From: Bacillus sp. ISL-18
GTDB lineage: Bacteria; Bacillota; Bacilli; Bacillales; Cytobacillaceae
NCBI RefSeq assembly: GCF_018613415.1
Contig: NZ_JAGGQG010000002.1
Location: 1,149,908-1,213,907 of the forward strand
DNA length: 64,000 bases
Reading direction: 5' to 3'
Numbering within the stretch: the first letter of the stretch is position 1; every line of letters begins with the position of its first letter. The notes under the pieces are model-generated. The model was given only the letters and a program-made list of their open reading frames with translations, did no database searches and had not been told where the DNA came from. Position numbers and translations under genes: made by a program. This document shows positions 35,486 through 44,073 of the stretch, piece after piece.

Positions 35486-36574
35486 GTGAGCGTACTTGCG
35501 GAAAAAGATTGGGACATGTTTCTTGACGCACTCCCTGAAGAGTATGGTAAGCAAATGAAACGAGTGATGAAGGCAACCCAAGTGTTAACTGTTGATCCTC
35601 AGCCAGAGGTCGGACCAACTCCAAAAGAGGTGGTTTGGACTAAAAATAAAACGAAACTATATCGTTATATTTCGGAACAACCAAAAAAGCATAAAATTCC
35701 ATTATTGTTGGTGTATGCATTAATCAATAAACCATACGTTTTAGATCTGACTAAGGGTGGAAGTTTAATAGAATATCTAGTAAATAATGGGTTTGATGTT
35801 TATCTTCTTGATTGGGGTACTCCTGGTTATGAAGATCGAAATATGAAACTAGATGATTTTATTATTGACTATATCCCTCGGGCGGTAAAAAAGGTCTTAA
35901 AGACTTCGAATGTTGATGAAATTTCCATTCTTGGTTATTGCATGGGCGGTACGATGACATCCATTTTTGCAGCTCTTTATCCAGAATTACCAATCCGCAA
36001 TTTGATCTTTATGACAAGTCCGTTTGATTTTGCGGATACAGGATCATATGGCGCTATGCTAAATGAAAAATATTTTAACATTGATAAAGTAGTAGATACC
36101 CTTGGTGTGATTCCTCCTGAAATGATTGACTTTGGAAACAAGTTAAGTAAGCCGATGGGTAACTTCTATGGACCATTTGTCAGTCTAGTTGACCGTGTTG
36201 AAAATGACAATTTTGTAAAAAGCTTTAAACTTCTACAAAAATGGTTAAACGACGGAATACCATTCCCAGGGGAATCTTATCGTCAATGGATTCGGGACTT
36301 TTATCAGAAAAACAAGCTGATTAAAGGGGAACTGGTCGTTCGCGGTCGCAAGGTTGATTTAAAAAATATCACTGCTAATGTATTGAATTTATCAGGTCAA
36401 AACGATCTAATTGCTCAGCCGCATATGGTAGAAGCTTTGATGGACGCGATTTCTAGTAAAGATAAACAATACAAAAACTTGCCAGTAGGTCATACCTCGA
36501 TTACATTTGGCTCGCAAGCTTCCAAAATTACCTACCCAACCATTGGAGAATGGCTTGCTGAACGTTCTAGTTAA
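35486..36574 (+). CDS. phaC: Class IV poly-3-hydroxyalkanoate synthase PhaC
   Basis: A 362-aa alpha/beta-hydrolase-fold polymerase with a GTG start and AAGGAG upstream. The lipase-like box is GYCMGG with nucleophile C152; D307 ('SGQNDLIAQP') and H336 ('LPVGHTSI') complete the triad. The length is normal for class III/IV PhaC. It polymerises (R)-3-hydroxybutyryl-CoA into storage granules, with PhaR. Last gene of the phaRBC operon; a terminator follows 28 bp later. Confidence 0.93.
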   Translation: MSVLAEKDWDMFLDALPEEYGKQMKRVMKATQVLTVDPQPEVGPTPKEVVWTKNKTKLYRYISEQPKKHKIPLLLVYALINKPYVLDLTKGGSLIEYLVNNGFDVYLLDWGTPGYEDRNMKLDDFIIDYIPRAVKKVLKTSNVDEISILGYCMGGTMTSIFAALYPELPIRNLIFMTSPFDFADTGSYGAMLNEKYFNIDKVVDTLGVIPPEMIDFGNKLSKPMGNFYGPFVSLVDRVENDNFVKSFKLLQKWLNDGIPFPGESYRQWIRDFYQKNKLIKGELVVRGRKVDLKNITANVLNLSGQNDLIAQPHMVEALMDAISSKDKQYKNLPVGHTSITFGSQASKITYPTIGEWLAERSS

Positions 36575-36601
36575 CGTCCTGCTTTAAGAAATATTTACCC
36601 T

Positions 36602-36634
36602 AAAGTGAGTGGTTTAAACACACTCACTTTTTAT
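36602..36634 (+). terminator. Terminator of the phaRBC operon
   Basis: AAAGTGAGT / ACTCACTTT with an 11-nt loop and TTAT after it. Confidence 0.8.
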
Positions 36635-36714
36635 ATAGGTAACAATTATTATATTAAATTATCAAATAATACACAAGAAATAGATTTTTTTACCTAAAAT
36701 ATTTCCTATTCCCA

Positions 36715-36820
36715 CTTTACTTATGGGATTAATTAGGTTAAGATTTAGAGAATTCAAAAAGTTAAGCTGATTGGTCAACCAAAGGCTCCTAAACGCATTT
36801 TGCGTAGAGGAGCCTTTTTT
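36715..36820 (+). ncRNA. Candidate small RNA with its own promoter and terminator
   Basis: A complete transcription unit with no reading frame. It has -35 TTTACT, a 17-bp spacer and -10 TAAGAT (to ~36744), then about 70 nt that include the palindrome TTGGTCAACCAA, and a strong terminator at 36781-36820. It lies between the phaC terminator and a LysR gene. It could also be the leader of a lost gene. Confidence 0.4.
36781..36820 (+). terminator. Isolated strong terminator
   Basis: AAAGGCTCCT / AGGAGCCTTT with an inner ACGCATTTTGCGT stem, followed by TTT. No gene ends here, because the pha operon has its own terminator 150 bp upstream. Confidence 0.85.
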
Positions 36821-36847
36821 ATTTCTTTGGCTGTGTTAAACTAGAAT

Positions 36848-36979
36848 GTTGATTTCCGCTCCAGGCGGCTTCGCTTTCCGCGGGCGTGCCGGGGAGCCTC
36901 CGCGGCGCACTTGCGCCTGTGGGGTCTCCCCTGCCCCGTACTCCCGCAGGAGTCTTCGCCGCCTTCCGCTCCAATCAAC
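36848..36979. repeat. GC-rich intergenic repeat element
   Basis: About 132 bp of strikingly GC-rich sequence in AT-rich DNA, bounded by GTTGATT and AATCAAC, with 'GGCGGC' and 'GCCGCC' just inside and several internal pairings (e.g. CCGCGG). Blocks like 'TTCCGCTCCAGGCGG' and 'CGCTTTCCGCGGG' recall dispersed intergenic repeats of Bacillus relatives. The open frame across it is not a gene. Confidence 0.6.
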
Positions 36980-37074
36980 ATGATAAAAACCCACAATAAC
37001 CTTTAACACAGGATTTTCTTTAAAAGCCAAAGACCTTTTTATTACCTATAGGAAGTCAAAAAGGGGGAATTGTT

Positions 37075-37977
37075 GTGAATATTGATCACCTTGAAGCGTT
37101 TATGTATGTCGTTCATTTGGAAAGTATTCATAAAGCAGCGGAAGCACTTTATTTATCACAGCCAACTGTTACAGCTAGGATTAAAACATTAGAACAGGAC
37201 TTGGGCATCGATTTATTTTTACGGAAGGGAAGAAGCTTGACCTTATCGGGGGAGGGAAAAACGTTTATCCCATATGCAGAACAAATTATTCATACGTATC
37301 AACAAGGGAAGAAGCTGCTAAAAAAGGAAGACCATCCCGAGGAGCTAGTTATTGGGGCGAATCTCATTACCTCACAGTATTTTATGCCGTTTGCCCTTCC
37401 TCTTTTAAAAAAAGCGCATCCAGAGTTGCGGTTTAAATTTATCTCAGCTCCAAATGAGGTACTGCTTGAAAAATTGCTGCAGAAGCAAGTGGATATCGCC
37501 TTCATGAAGGATGTTTCGCATCGGGGGATACAAAAGCAAGAGTTTCTCGATAATTCACTTAAATTAGTTGTTTATCCCGGGCACTCTTTGCAATTTCAAG
37601 AGAAAATCTCTTTTCAGCAAATTGCAAATGAACCAATGGTATTTTTTGAATGTGGATCTTTTGACTGGAATCGTGTGTATCATTTATTTGAAGTGGCCAA
37701 TATTGAACCAAAGATAGAATTTCTTGTGGACCATCTTGAGGTAGCTAAATCTATTATTCTAAGTAAAAATGGCATTGGATTTTTACCATCCTTAAGTATT
37801 AAAGAGGAACTGCAGCGGGGAGACCTTATTGAAATCGATGTGTCACATATTCTAGAAATTAATCTGCCTATTTTTGTAGCCCATTTACACAATGGATTCA
37901 CACATTCGCTGGTCTGGGAAGATATCCTTGAGTCCGTTAAAGAATTTGAAAATTACCGTTATCTCGCTATAAATTAA
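37075..37977 (+). CDS. LysR family regulator (YtlI/CysL-like)
   Basis: A 300-aa LysR-type regulator with an N-terminal winged helix (1-62: 'MNIDHLEAFMYVVHLESIHKAAEALYLSQPTVTARIKTLE') and a periplasmic-binding-like effector domain (~90-295). The GTG start has AAGGGGG 7 nt upstream. Gene order after it matches the B. subtilis ytlI-ytmI-ytnM region, so it is probably the YtlI-like activator of S-alkylcysteine and cystine genes. Three downstream promoters share a motif that LysR proteins could bind. Which effector it senses is unknown; O-acetylserine-type compounds are common for relatives. Confidence 0.8.
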   Translation: MNIDHLEAFMYVVHLESIHKAAEALYLSQPTVTARIKTLEQDLGIDLFLRKGRSLTLSGEGKTFIPYAEQIIHTYQQGKKLLKKEDHPEELVIGANLITSQYFMPFALPLLKKAHPELRFKFISAPNEVLLEKLLQKQVDIAFMKDVSHRGIQKQEFLDNSLKLVVYPGHSLQFQEKISFQQIANEPMVFFECGSFDWNRVYHLFEVANIEPKIEFLVDHLEVAKSIILSKNGIGFLPSLSIKEELQRGDLIEIDVSHILEINLPIFVAHLHNGFTHSLVWEDILESVKEFENYRYLAIN

Positions 37978-38004
37978 ATTTCCCGATGAATTGATAAATT
38001 TTTT

Positions 38005-38049
38005 CTATCATCTAACGTATTGCGGGATCCATCTTTTCCCTGATAGGAT
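38005..38049 (+). promoter_or_regulatory. Shared LysR-type promoter motif, copy 1
   Basis: CTATCA (38005-38010), 31 bp, then GATAGGAT (38042-38049), whose TAGGAT is a likely -10; TTGCGG lies 18 bp before it. TTGATA just upstream can pair with TATCA. Located before the 110-aa gene. Confidence 0.6.
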
Positions 38050-38165
38050 TAATCTCATGAAAGAACAAATCAGTATTCTAGATGAATAGTGGCAAAATAG
38101 TATTTAAATTCCGACTATTCAAGTGTGTATTCTTGGTTATTGGTTATTAAGGGAGGCAAGAAAGT

Positions 38166-38498
38166 ATGAAAACACAAAATATATATGATGTAAGCCCATT
38201 GTTAAAATCCAAAAAGCAAAACTCCTTTGCAGCATATAACTATCTTAATATGCCTGATTTACAGTTTTTTAATTGGTGTAATCAGCAATTCAGGGTGAAT
38301 CGAGGGATATACAATACGATTGATCAATGGTTTTACGAATATGGGGTCGTTAATATCTATTCCCGCAGAATTCAGTTATTAGCATTCTTAGATTCTGTTA
38401 AAGATCAGTTAAATGAACCATATTCATCTAAATTTATTCGATTTGGTCATGGAGGTCTTACCAAAAAGCTAAATGATTTTATCATGGATAACGGTTAG
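38166..38498 (+). CDS. Uncharacterised 110-aa protein of the sulfur regulon
   Basis: I do not recognise this protein. It is soluble, aromatic-rich and basic ('DLQFFNWCNQQFRVNRGIYNTIDQWFYEYGVVNIYSRRIQLLAFLDSVKDQL'), with a single cysteine and no obvious metal site; its end ('HGGLTKKLNDFIMDN') is helical. GGGAGG precedes the ATG at good distance, so it is translated. Its promoter carries the same CTATCA-N31-GATAGGAT motif as the two monooxygenase genes, so it very likely belongs to the same LysR-controlled sulfur response. There is no counterpart I recall in the B. subtilis ytm operon. Confidence 0.65.
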   Translation: MKTQNIYDVSPLLKSKKQNSFAAYNYLNMPDLQFFNWCNQQFRVNRGIYNTIDQWFYEYGVVNIYSRRIQLLAFLDSVKDQLNEPYSSKFIRFGHGGLTKKLNDFIMDNG

Positions 38499-38548
38499 AT
38501 TTAATTAACATTATTGATAGATTTTTTTAATCAAAAATTGATAATTTC

Positions 38549-38593
38549 CTATCAGTGAAACTATTGCCAGTTCCTTATTTCCGATGATAGGAT
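38549..38593 (+). promoter_or_regulatory. Shared LysR-type promoter motif, copy 2
   Basis: CTATCA (38549-38554), 31 bp, GATAGGAT (38586-38593). TTGCCA is 18 bp before the -10 TAGGAT, and TTGATA lies just upstream of CTATCA. Located before the ytmO-like monooxygenase gene. Confidence 0.65.
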
Positions 38594-38660
38594 AAACAAC
38601 AATAAATCAAAAACCAACTTATCTGGTTGGTAAAGTCGGAATAAAACGGAGGGAACGTAA

Positions 38661-39671
38661 ATGAGTTATAAGTTAAGTATACTGGATCAGAGTCCAATAT
38701 TCCCAGGTACTACTGCTTCACATGCATTGCAACAAACCGTATTACTAGCTCAAAAAGCAGAAGAATGGGGCTATACACGTTTCTGGGTATCAGAACATCA
38801 TAATGCAGAACAATTAGCAGGATCATCGCCAGAAGTATTAATATCCTATTTATTGGCACAAACCAAGACCATCCAAGTTGGCTCAGGTGGGGTGATGCTT
38901 CAGCACTACAGTCCATATAAGGTGGCTGAAAACTTCCATGTCTTATCAAACCTTGCACCTGGAAGAGTTGACCTGGGGATTGGGAAAGCACCAGGCGGTC
39001 TTCCACTGTCAACAAAAGCCTTACAGTATGGAACAGTCAATGATGGGAAAGACATTTCAGATCGGCTCTCCTTTTTAGTAGACTTAATTGAAAACTCGGT
39101 TGATAGCGCAGATCCGCTTGCGGGAATCCAAGCAACCCCAATTCCTCAGGAAAAACCTGAAATATTTCTGCTTGGGGCTAGTGCAACCAGTGCTCGGCTT
39201 GCTGCTGAATTGGGAATATCATTTGTTTTTGCTAAATTTATCAATAGTGATGACCGGGTCCTTGAGAGTGCAGCCAATCAGTATCGGGCAGGATTCCCTA
39301 ATGGAAGATTTATTGTTTCACTAGCTGTTATTGCGGCGCCTACTCAAACAGAAGCAGAACAATTGGTGGGGGACAGGAAAATAGTCAAAGTTCATCTCCA
39401 GAGTGGACGTTCGGTTACGGTACAATCCATTGAACAAGCAGAGGTTTTTGGAAAGCAATCAGGGGAGCCATATGAAATCACGGAACAAGAAGCAGACATT
39501 ATTGCGGGAACACCGGGTTATGTAACGGAAGTTTTAAGTCAACTTCAAAAAACCTACCAGGTCGATGAATTCATCATACATACACCTATTGAACGAGAAG
39601 CAGAGAGGTTTCAATCCTTTCAGTTGTTAAGCCCACTAGGTATAACAACTGTTCAGCCGCTAAACAGATAA
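38661..39671 (+). CDS. cmoO: LLM-class flavin-dependent monooxygenase (YtmO/CmoO-like)
   Basis: A 336-aa luciferase-like protein ('ILDQSPIFPGTTASHALQQTVLLAQKAEEWGYTRFWVSEHHN', 'VGSGGVMLQHYSPYKVAENF', 'GRVDLGIGKAPGG'). It is of the length and type of B. subtilis YtmO (CmoO), which with CmoJ oxidises N-acetyl-S-alkylcysteines as part of cysteine salvage. It needs FMNH2, which the FMN reductase at 45771 could supply. GGAGGG precedes the ATG. Its own LysR-type promoter is visible. Assignment rests on family and gene order. Confidence 0.8.
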   Translation: MSYKLSILDQSPIFPGTTASHALQQTVLLAQKAEEWGYTRFWVSEHHNAEQLAGSSPEVLISYLLAQTKTIQVGSGGVMLQHYSPYKVAENFHVLSNLAPGRVDLGIGKAPGGLPLSTKALQYGTVNDGKDISDRLSFLVDLIENSVDSADPLAGIQATPIPQEKPEIFLLGASATSARLAAELGISFVFAKFINSDDRVLESAANQYRAGFPNGRFIVSLAVIAAPTQTEAEQLVGDRKIVKVHLQSGRSVTVQSIEQAEVFGKQSGEPYEITEQEADIIAGTPGYVTEVLSQLQKTYQVDEFIIHTPIEREAERFQSFQLLSPLGITTVQPLNR

Positions 39672-39807
39672 GGATTCAAAGATTGCTTATTTTTTTAAAA
39701 ATACAGCCATCGTTCCCTTTAAATCCTACTAATTCGATAAGTTTAATTAATTTCAATGAATTTAACTGTATTTCGATAGAATTTATCTATATAAACTATA
39801 TGTTTTT

Positions 39808-39851
39808 CTATCAGTGAAAGTATAGAAACGCACCTCTATCCGTGATAGGAT
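39808..39851 (+). promoter_or_regulatory. Shared LysR-type promoter motif, copy 3
   Basis: CTATCA (39808-39813), 30 bp, GATAGGAT (39844-39851). The flanking GTGAAA after CTATCA is also shared with copy 2. There is no good -35, which fits activator dependence. Located before the ytnJ-like gene. Confidence 0.65.
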
Positions 39852-39915
39852 AATCCACAACAAAAGTATTCCTATCAAATAACTAAGAATTAAATGTAAA
39901 AAAGGAGGAACTTCA

Positions 39916-41250
39916 ATGTCAAATCCAAAAAAATTGAAATTTGGGGCAATTATTCATGGAGCTGGCGGAAATATTGCTGGATGGAGGCATCCTGCTATTC
40001 AAGCAGATGCAAGTGTAAGTTTTGATTTTTACTCCAATCAGGCGCAGAAGGCTGAAGAAGGAAAATTCGACTTAGTCTTTATCGCAGATGGCTTGCACAT
40101 TAATGAGAAATCCATTCCACACTTTTTAAATCGGTTTGAACCACTAACGATTTTATCAGCTCTTGCTGCTGTCACCTCAAGAATTGGTCTCGTAGGGACA
40201 CTATCCACTTCCTATAGCGAACCGTTCAATGTGGCAAGGCAGTTTTCGTCCCTTGATCATATCAGTCATGGCCGGGCCGGCTGGAATGTTGTTACTTCAC
40301 CACTGGAAAAAACGGCTTTAAATTTTAGTAAAACGATTGAAGAACATCCCGACCATGGAAAAAGGTACCGTATTGCAGCTGAATATTTGCAGGTCGCGAA
40401 AGGGCTTTGGGATTCTTGGGAAGACGATGCATTTGTTCGGGATAAAGAAACAGGCGTGTTTTTTGATCCAGATAAATTGCATCCATTAAATCACAGAGGG
40501 GAGTTTTTCTCCGTACAAGGACCACTTAATATCGGCAGATCGAAGCAAGGCAGACCGGTCGTATTTCAAGCAGGTTCTTCAGAGGCAGGAAAAGACCTTG
40601 CAGCTAAAGAAGCTGATGCGATCTTTACAGGACATCCAACATTAGAAGCCGCTACAGCATTTTATCGGGATGTTAAAGCGAGAGCAAAAGATAACGGACG
40701 TAATCCAGATGAGCTCGTCATCCTTCCAGGGGTCTCACCCATTATTGCTGCTACAGAAGAAGAAGCAGAAAGAAAATATCAAGAAATCGCAAATCTGGTA
40801 TCAATTGATAAAGCACTTGACTATCTGGGCCGATATTTCGAGCATCATGATTTCTCACAATATCCGCTGGATGAACCATTTCCAGACCTAGGGGACTTAG
40901 GAAAGAATAGTTTCCAAAGTCATACTGATCGAATTAAACGGCAATCGAAAGAAGAAAATTTAACGCTTCGCCAAGTTGCTTTAAGAGAGACAACGCCAAA
41001 ACCTGCTTTTCTTGGAACACCGGAAAAAGTAGCGGATCTTATCCAGGAATGGTTTGAAGCAGGTGGAGCTGATGGATTTATTATTGGTTCAGCTGTTCCA
41101 AATGGATTGAATGATTTTGTAGACTTTGTCGTGCCGATTCTGCAAAAACGAGGGCTATTTAGAACGGAATACGAGGCTGAAACCTTACGAGGTAATCTTG
41201 GAATTCCTTTTCCAGAAAACCGTTATACGAATACGGTGGTAACGCATTGA
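39916..41250 (+). CDS. cmoJ: LLM-class flavin-dependent monooxygenase, NtaA/DszA type (YtnJ/CmoJ-like)
   Basis: A 444-aa flavin monooxygenase of the nitrilotriacetate/DszA/SnaA group ('[21 protein letters not shown]', '[11 protein letters not shown]', '[18 protein letters not shown]', '[15 protein letters not shown]'). Length and motifs fit B. subtilis YtnJ (CmoJ, 442 aa), proposed to cleave the C-S bond of N-acetyl-S-alkylcysteine. AAAGGAGG precedes the ATG. A stem-loop (41292-41333) separates it from the glutaredoxin-like gene and may lower downstream expression. Confidence 0.82.
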   Translation: MSNPKKLKFGAIIHGAGGNIAGWRHPAIQADASVSFDFYSNQAQKAEEGKFDLVFIADGLHINEKSIPHFLNRFEPLTILSALAAVTSRIGLVGTLSTSYSEPFNVARQFSSLDHISHGRAGWNVVTSPLEKTALNFSKTIEEHPDHGKRYRIAAEYLQVAKGLWDSWEDDAFVRDKETGVFFDPDKLHPLNHRGEFFSVQGPLNIGRSKQGRPVVFQAGSSEAGKDLAAKEADAIFTGHPTLEAATAFYRDVKARAKDNGRNPDELVILPGVSPIIAATEEEAERKYQEIANLVSIDKALDYLGRYFEHHDFSQYPLDEPFPDLGDLGKNSFQSHTDRIKRQSKEENLTLRQVALRETTPKPAFLGTPEKVADLIQEWFEAGGADGFIIGSAVPNGLNDFVDFVVPILQKRGLFRTEYEAETLRGNLGIPFPENRYTNTVVTH

Positions 41251-41291
41251 ATAGTAAATACAATCAGTCTATATGCCGGCTAGTCAACTAG

Positions 41292-41333
41292 AGGCTCTCT
41301 ATATTAAGATGATAAATCTTAAGTGGGGAGCCT
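41292..41333 (+). terminator. Internal stem-loop after the ytnJ-like gene
   Basis: AGGCTCTC pairs with GGGAGCCT (with one bulge), enclosing a TTAAGAT/ATCTTAA inner stem. Followed by ATTTGTTAAAA, so probably a partial terminator or RNA-processing element within the operon. Confidence 0.5.
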
Positions 41334-41370
41334 ATTTGTTAAAAATAAAACATGAATGGAGAAATTTAAG

Positions 41371-41649
41371 ATGAGTAAAGAATTATCAGTTGTGGTTTGG
41401 GCTAAAGAAGGATGTCATTATTGCAGAGAAGTAAAACAATATTTAGATGATAAAGAAATAAAGTATAAAACCATTGATGTCACACATCATGATGAGAGTA
41501 GAGATATTCTGGAAATTAAGTATGGTGTTCGTCATGTGCCTGTCGTTGAAATTGGTCAAGGTGAAGTGTATGAAGGGGTAACGAAAGTGGGAATCGAACA
41601 TCTTGAAGAAGTACTTGAAAAATTTCAAAAGCAAAATAGTCTAACCTAA
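41371..41649 (+). CDS. cmoI: Glutaredoxin-like protein (YtnI/CmoI-like)
   Basis: A 92-aa thioredoxin-fold protein with the redox motif CHYC ('AKEGCHYCREVKQYL') and the cis-Pro 'HVPVVEIG'. It corresponds to YtnI (CmoI) beside YtnJ in B. subtilis. ATG 41371 follows GGAG at 10 nt; the in-frame ATG at 41356 overlaps that site. It may reduce a mixed disulfide or sulfenate formed in the monooxygenase pathway (inference). Confidence 0.8.
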   Translation: MSKELSVVVWAKEGCHYCREVKQYLDDKEIKYKTIDVTHHDESRDILEIKYGVRHVPVVEIGQGEVYEGVTKVGIEHLEEVLEKFQKQNSLT

Positions 41650-41767
41650 TTCCAACTAAATTCATATGTTTACTAGTTTAAGGGGTATTAGGATGCACTA
41701 CATAGTACAGCAACGCTAGTAACTTTGAAAATAGTTGGGGAAAAATGAGAATAAAGGGTGGATCATA

Positions 41768-42604
41768 ATGAAAGTTAAAAAACTATTTCTATTAACGTTA
41801 ACGCTAGCAACTGCACTAGTGGCGGGGGCATGCTCGTCACAAGAAACAAGCAAAACCTCCAAAGCAAGCTCGAATATAGCTAAAGGAGAAACTAAAGTAC
41901 AAAAAATAATTGTGGGAACAGGTACACAGTTTCCAAATGTCTGCTTTATCGATAAAGATGGAAAGTTAACCGGTTATGATGTGGAACTAGTTAGAAAAAT
42001 AGATAAAAAACTGCCAGAGTACAAATTTGAGTTTAAAACAATGGAGTTTTCCAACCTGTTAATCAGCTTAGAAACCAATAAGATCGATTTTATTGCCCAC
42101 CAGATGGAAGTCAATGAAGAACGACAAAAGAAGTTTCTTTTTAATAGCGAACCGTATAATATTTTTCCTCTTCATGTAACAGTAAAACAAGATAACAATG
42201 AAATTAATTCCATTAAAGATTTAAAAGGGAAAAAGGTTATCGTAAGTCCGACAAGTAACTCAGCTGTATTTATTGAAAAGTATAATAAGGAACATAACGC
42301 AGGTATACAAATTGTTTATGCAGGAAATGGGCCAGATTCTACGATTAATCAAATCAAAACCGGCAGAGCAGATGCCACCATTACGACACCATTTTCAGTG
42401 GATTTCCTTAATAAGCAAGTGGATGCTCAAGAAAAAGTAGTCGGTGAACCACTCTTAAATTCAAAAGTTTATTTCCTGCTTAGAAAAGATGAAACACCAC
42501 TACAAAAGAGAATTGACGAAGCACTGGTTGAGTTGAAAAAAGAAGGGGTTGTTGGCGAATTAAGTAAAAAATGGTTAGGAGCTGACTATACCGTCAACTT
42601 TTAA
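41768..42604 (+). CDS. tcyK: Cystine/amino acid ABC transporter substrate-binding lipoprotein (TcyJ/TcyK type)
   Basis: A 278-aa family-3 solute-binding lipoprotein: signal peptide with lipobox 'VAGAC' (C22), then 'IIVGTGTQFPNVCFIDKDGKLTGYDVELVRKI', typical of polar amino acid and cystine binders. Start at ATG 41768 follows GGGTGG. It is the only binding protein before the two permeases and the ATPase; B. subtilis has two (TcyJ and TcyK). It probably captures cystine, sulfocysteine or S-alkylcysteines. The J/K choice is arbitrary. Confidence 0.82.
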   Translation: MKVKKLFLLTLTLATALVAGACSSQETSKTSKASSNIAKGETKVQKIIVGTGTQFPNVCFIDKDGKLTGYDVELVRKIDKKLPEYKFEFKTMEFSNLLISLETNKIDFIAHQMEVNEERQKKFLFNSEPYNIFPLHVTVKQDNNEINSIKDLKGKKVIVSPTSNSAVFIEKYNKEHNAGIQIVYAGNGPDSTINQIKTGRADATITTPFSVDFLNKQVDAQEKVVGEPLLNSKVYFLLRKDETPLQKRIDEALVELKKEGVVGELSKKWLGADYTVNF

Positions 42605-42639
42605 ATCATAGATTGTTATTGTTTGGAGGTTGGTTACCA

Positions 42640-43347
42640 ATGGGCAAAGCGTTTGATCCTTTATTAATTATTGAGTTTTTACCAACACTACTGCATTATC
42701 TAGGGGTAACTCTTGAGATTTTAGCAGCATCTATTTTTCTAGGATTGATCCTCGGTGTAGCAGCCGCTATACCGAGGCTGTTTAAAATTCCTGTCTTAAA
42801 TCAACTGGTCATTTTATATGTTTCGTTTATTCGCGGGACCCCGATTTTAATCCAATTATTTCTGGTTTTTTATGGCTTACCCGCCGTTCTGATGATGGTT
42901 ACTATTGATATCTCTAAACTAGAGGCCATTTACTTTGTGATTATTACGTATGCAATTAGTAATGGAGCAGGATTTTCAGAAATTTTTAGAAGTGCCATTC
43001 GCGCTGTAGATAAAGGGCAGACGGAAGCCGCCTACTCAGTAGGAATGACCAGCACTCAAAACTTCTTTCGAATCGTTATACCACAGGCCATGCGGATTGC
43101 GTTTCCAAATCTGGCAAACTCAGTGATTGGATCTTTAAAGGACACTTCGCTTGCTTTTACACTTGGGGTGATGGATATAGTCGGCAGAGGAGATACGCTG
43201 ATTTCAGCAACCGCTCATGCTTTGGAAGTGTACATATCCTTGTCTATTATCTATTATGCAGTGGTTTTATTGTTTGAAAAGATATTTAGTAAACTAGAAA
43301 AATATTTCAATCGTTATCAGAAAGCTGATTTATCAGCTGCCGCTTAG
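42640..43347 (+). CDS. tcyL: Amino acid ABC transporter permease (TcyL type)
   Basis: A 235-aa HisM/GlnP-family permease with five to six membrane segments and the EAA loop 'AYSVGMTSTQNFFRIVIPQAMRIAFPNL'. ATG 42640 follows GGAGG by 10 nt. Forms a heterodimer with the next permease and the ATPase; it lies 35 bp after the binding protein gene. Confidence 0.85.
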   Translation: MGKAFDPLLIIEFLPTLLHYLGVTLEILAASIFLGLILGVAAAIPRLFKIPVLNQLVILYVSFIRGTPILIQLFLVFYGLPAVLMMVTIDISKLEAIYFVIITYAISNGAGFSEIFRSAIRAVDKGQTEAAYSVGMTSTQNFFRIVIPQAMRIAFPNLANSVIGSLKDTSLAFTLGVMDIVGRGDTLISATAHALEVYISLSIIYYAVVLLFEKIFSKLEKYFNRYQKADLSAAA

Positions 43348-43362
43348 TAAGGAGGGGTATAC

Positions 43363-44073
43363 ATGACATTCGATCTTCCTTTTATATGGACTGCTCTTAA
43401 AGAAATTATTAAATCTCTTCCCATTACACTTATCTTAACGATTGTTCCCTTATTAGTAGGCTTTTTAATCGGAATGGTGGTTGCATTCGTCAGGATTTAT
43501 CAAACGAGGTTTCTATACCGGGCAGCAAATGGCTATGTTTCCTTCTTTAGAGGAACTCCCATTATTATGCATATCATGGTCATTTATTATGGAATTCCCT
43601 TATTAATAGACCAAGTATCGTTAAAGTTTTCATTCAATATACAATCTAGCAAAATCCCGATTATTTTGTTTGTTTTAACTGCTCTGTCATTAGCAGCAGG
43701 TGCCTATTTATCAGAAATTATCCGCTCTGGGATTATTAGTGTTTCGGCTGGTCAATTGGAAGCTGCTTATTCGGTGGGGATGACGAAACTTCAAGCGATG
43801 TTTCGAATCATCCTGCCACAGGCGTTGGCACAGTCTATCCCAAATTTCACCAATATTTTTGTGGGATTTTTGCACACTTCGTCGATAGCCTTTCTTGTAT
43901 CAGAAAAAGAATTGACAGGTGCTGCTAATATTGTGGCTTCCACTAACTTGAAATTTTTAGAGGCCTTTATCGCGGCAGGAATTATCTATTGGGGACTAAC
44001 GATTATAGTTGAGGGAATTTCGTTATTACTTGAAAAAAGGGTGACATCGTATAATCGAGGAGGCGTCGCATGA
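43363..44073 (+). CDS. tcyM: Amino acid ABC transporter permease (TcyM type)
   Basis: A 236-aa permease paralogous to the previous one, with the EAA loop '[28 protein letters not shown]'. AAGGAGGGG precedes the ATG. Its stop overlaps the ATPase start (ATGA), showing translational coupling. Confidence 0.85.
   Translation: MTFDLPFIWTALKEIIKSLPITLILTIVPLLVGFLIGMVVAFVRIYQTRFLYRAANGYVSFFRGTPIIMHIMVIYYGIPLLIDQVSLKFSFNIQSSKIPIILFVLTALSLAAGAYLSEIIRSGIISVSAGQLEAAYSVGMTKLQAMFRIILPQALAQSIPNFTNIFVGFLHTSSIAFLVSEKELTGAANIVASTNLKFLEAFIAAGIIYWGLTIIVEGISLLLEKRVTSYNRGGVA

Noticed and set aside
36836..37030. Open frame of about 64 codons on the minus strand across the GC-rich block
   Set aside because: It is rich in Arg/Gly/Pro, has no ribosome site and coincides with the repeat element; an artefact of the high GC content.
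37978..39915. S-box (SAM) or other sulfur riboswitch before the monooxygenase genes
   Set aside because: The leaders lack the conserved long paired leader with terminator; the shared signal is a DNA promoter motif.
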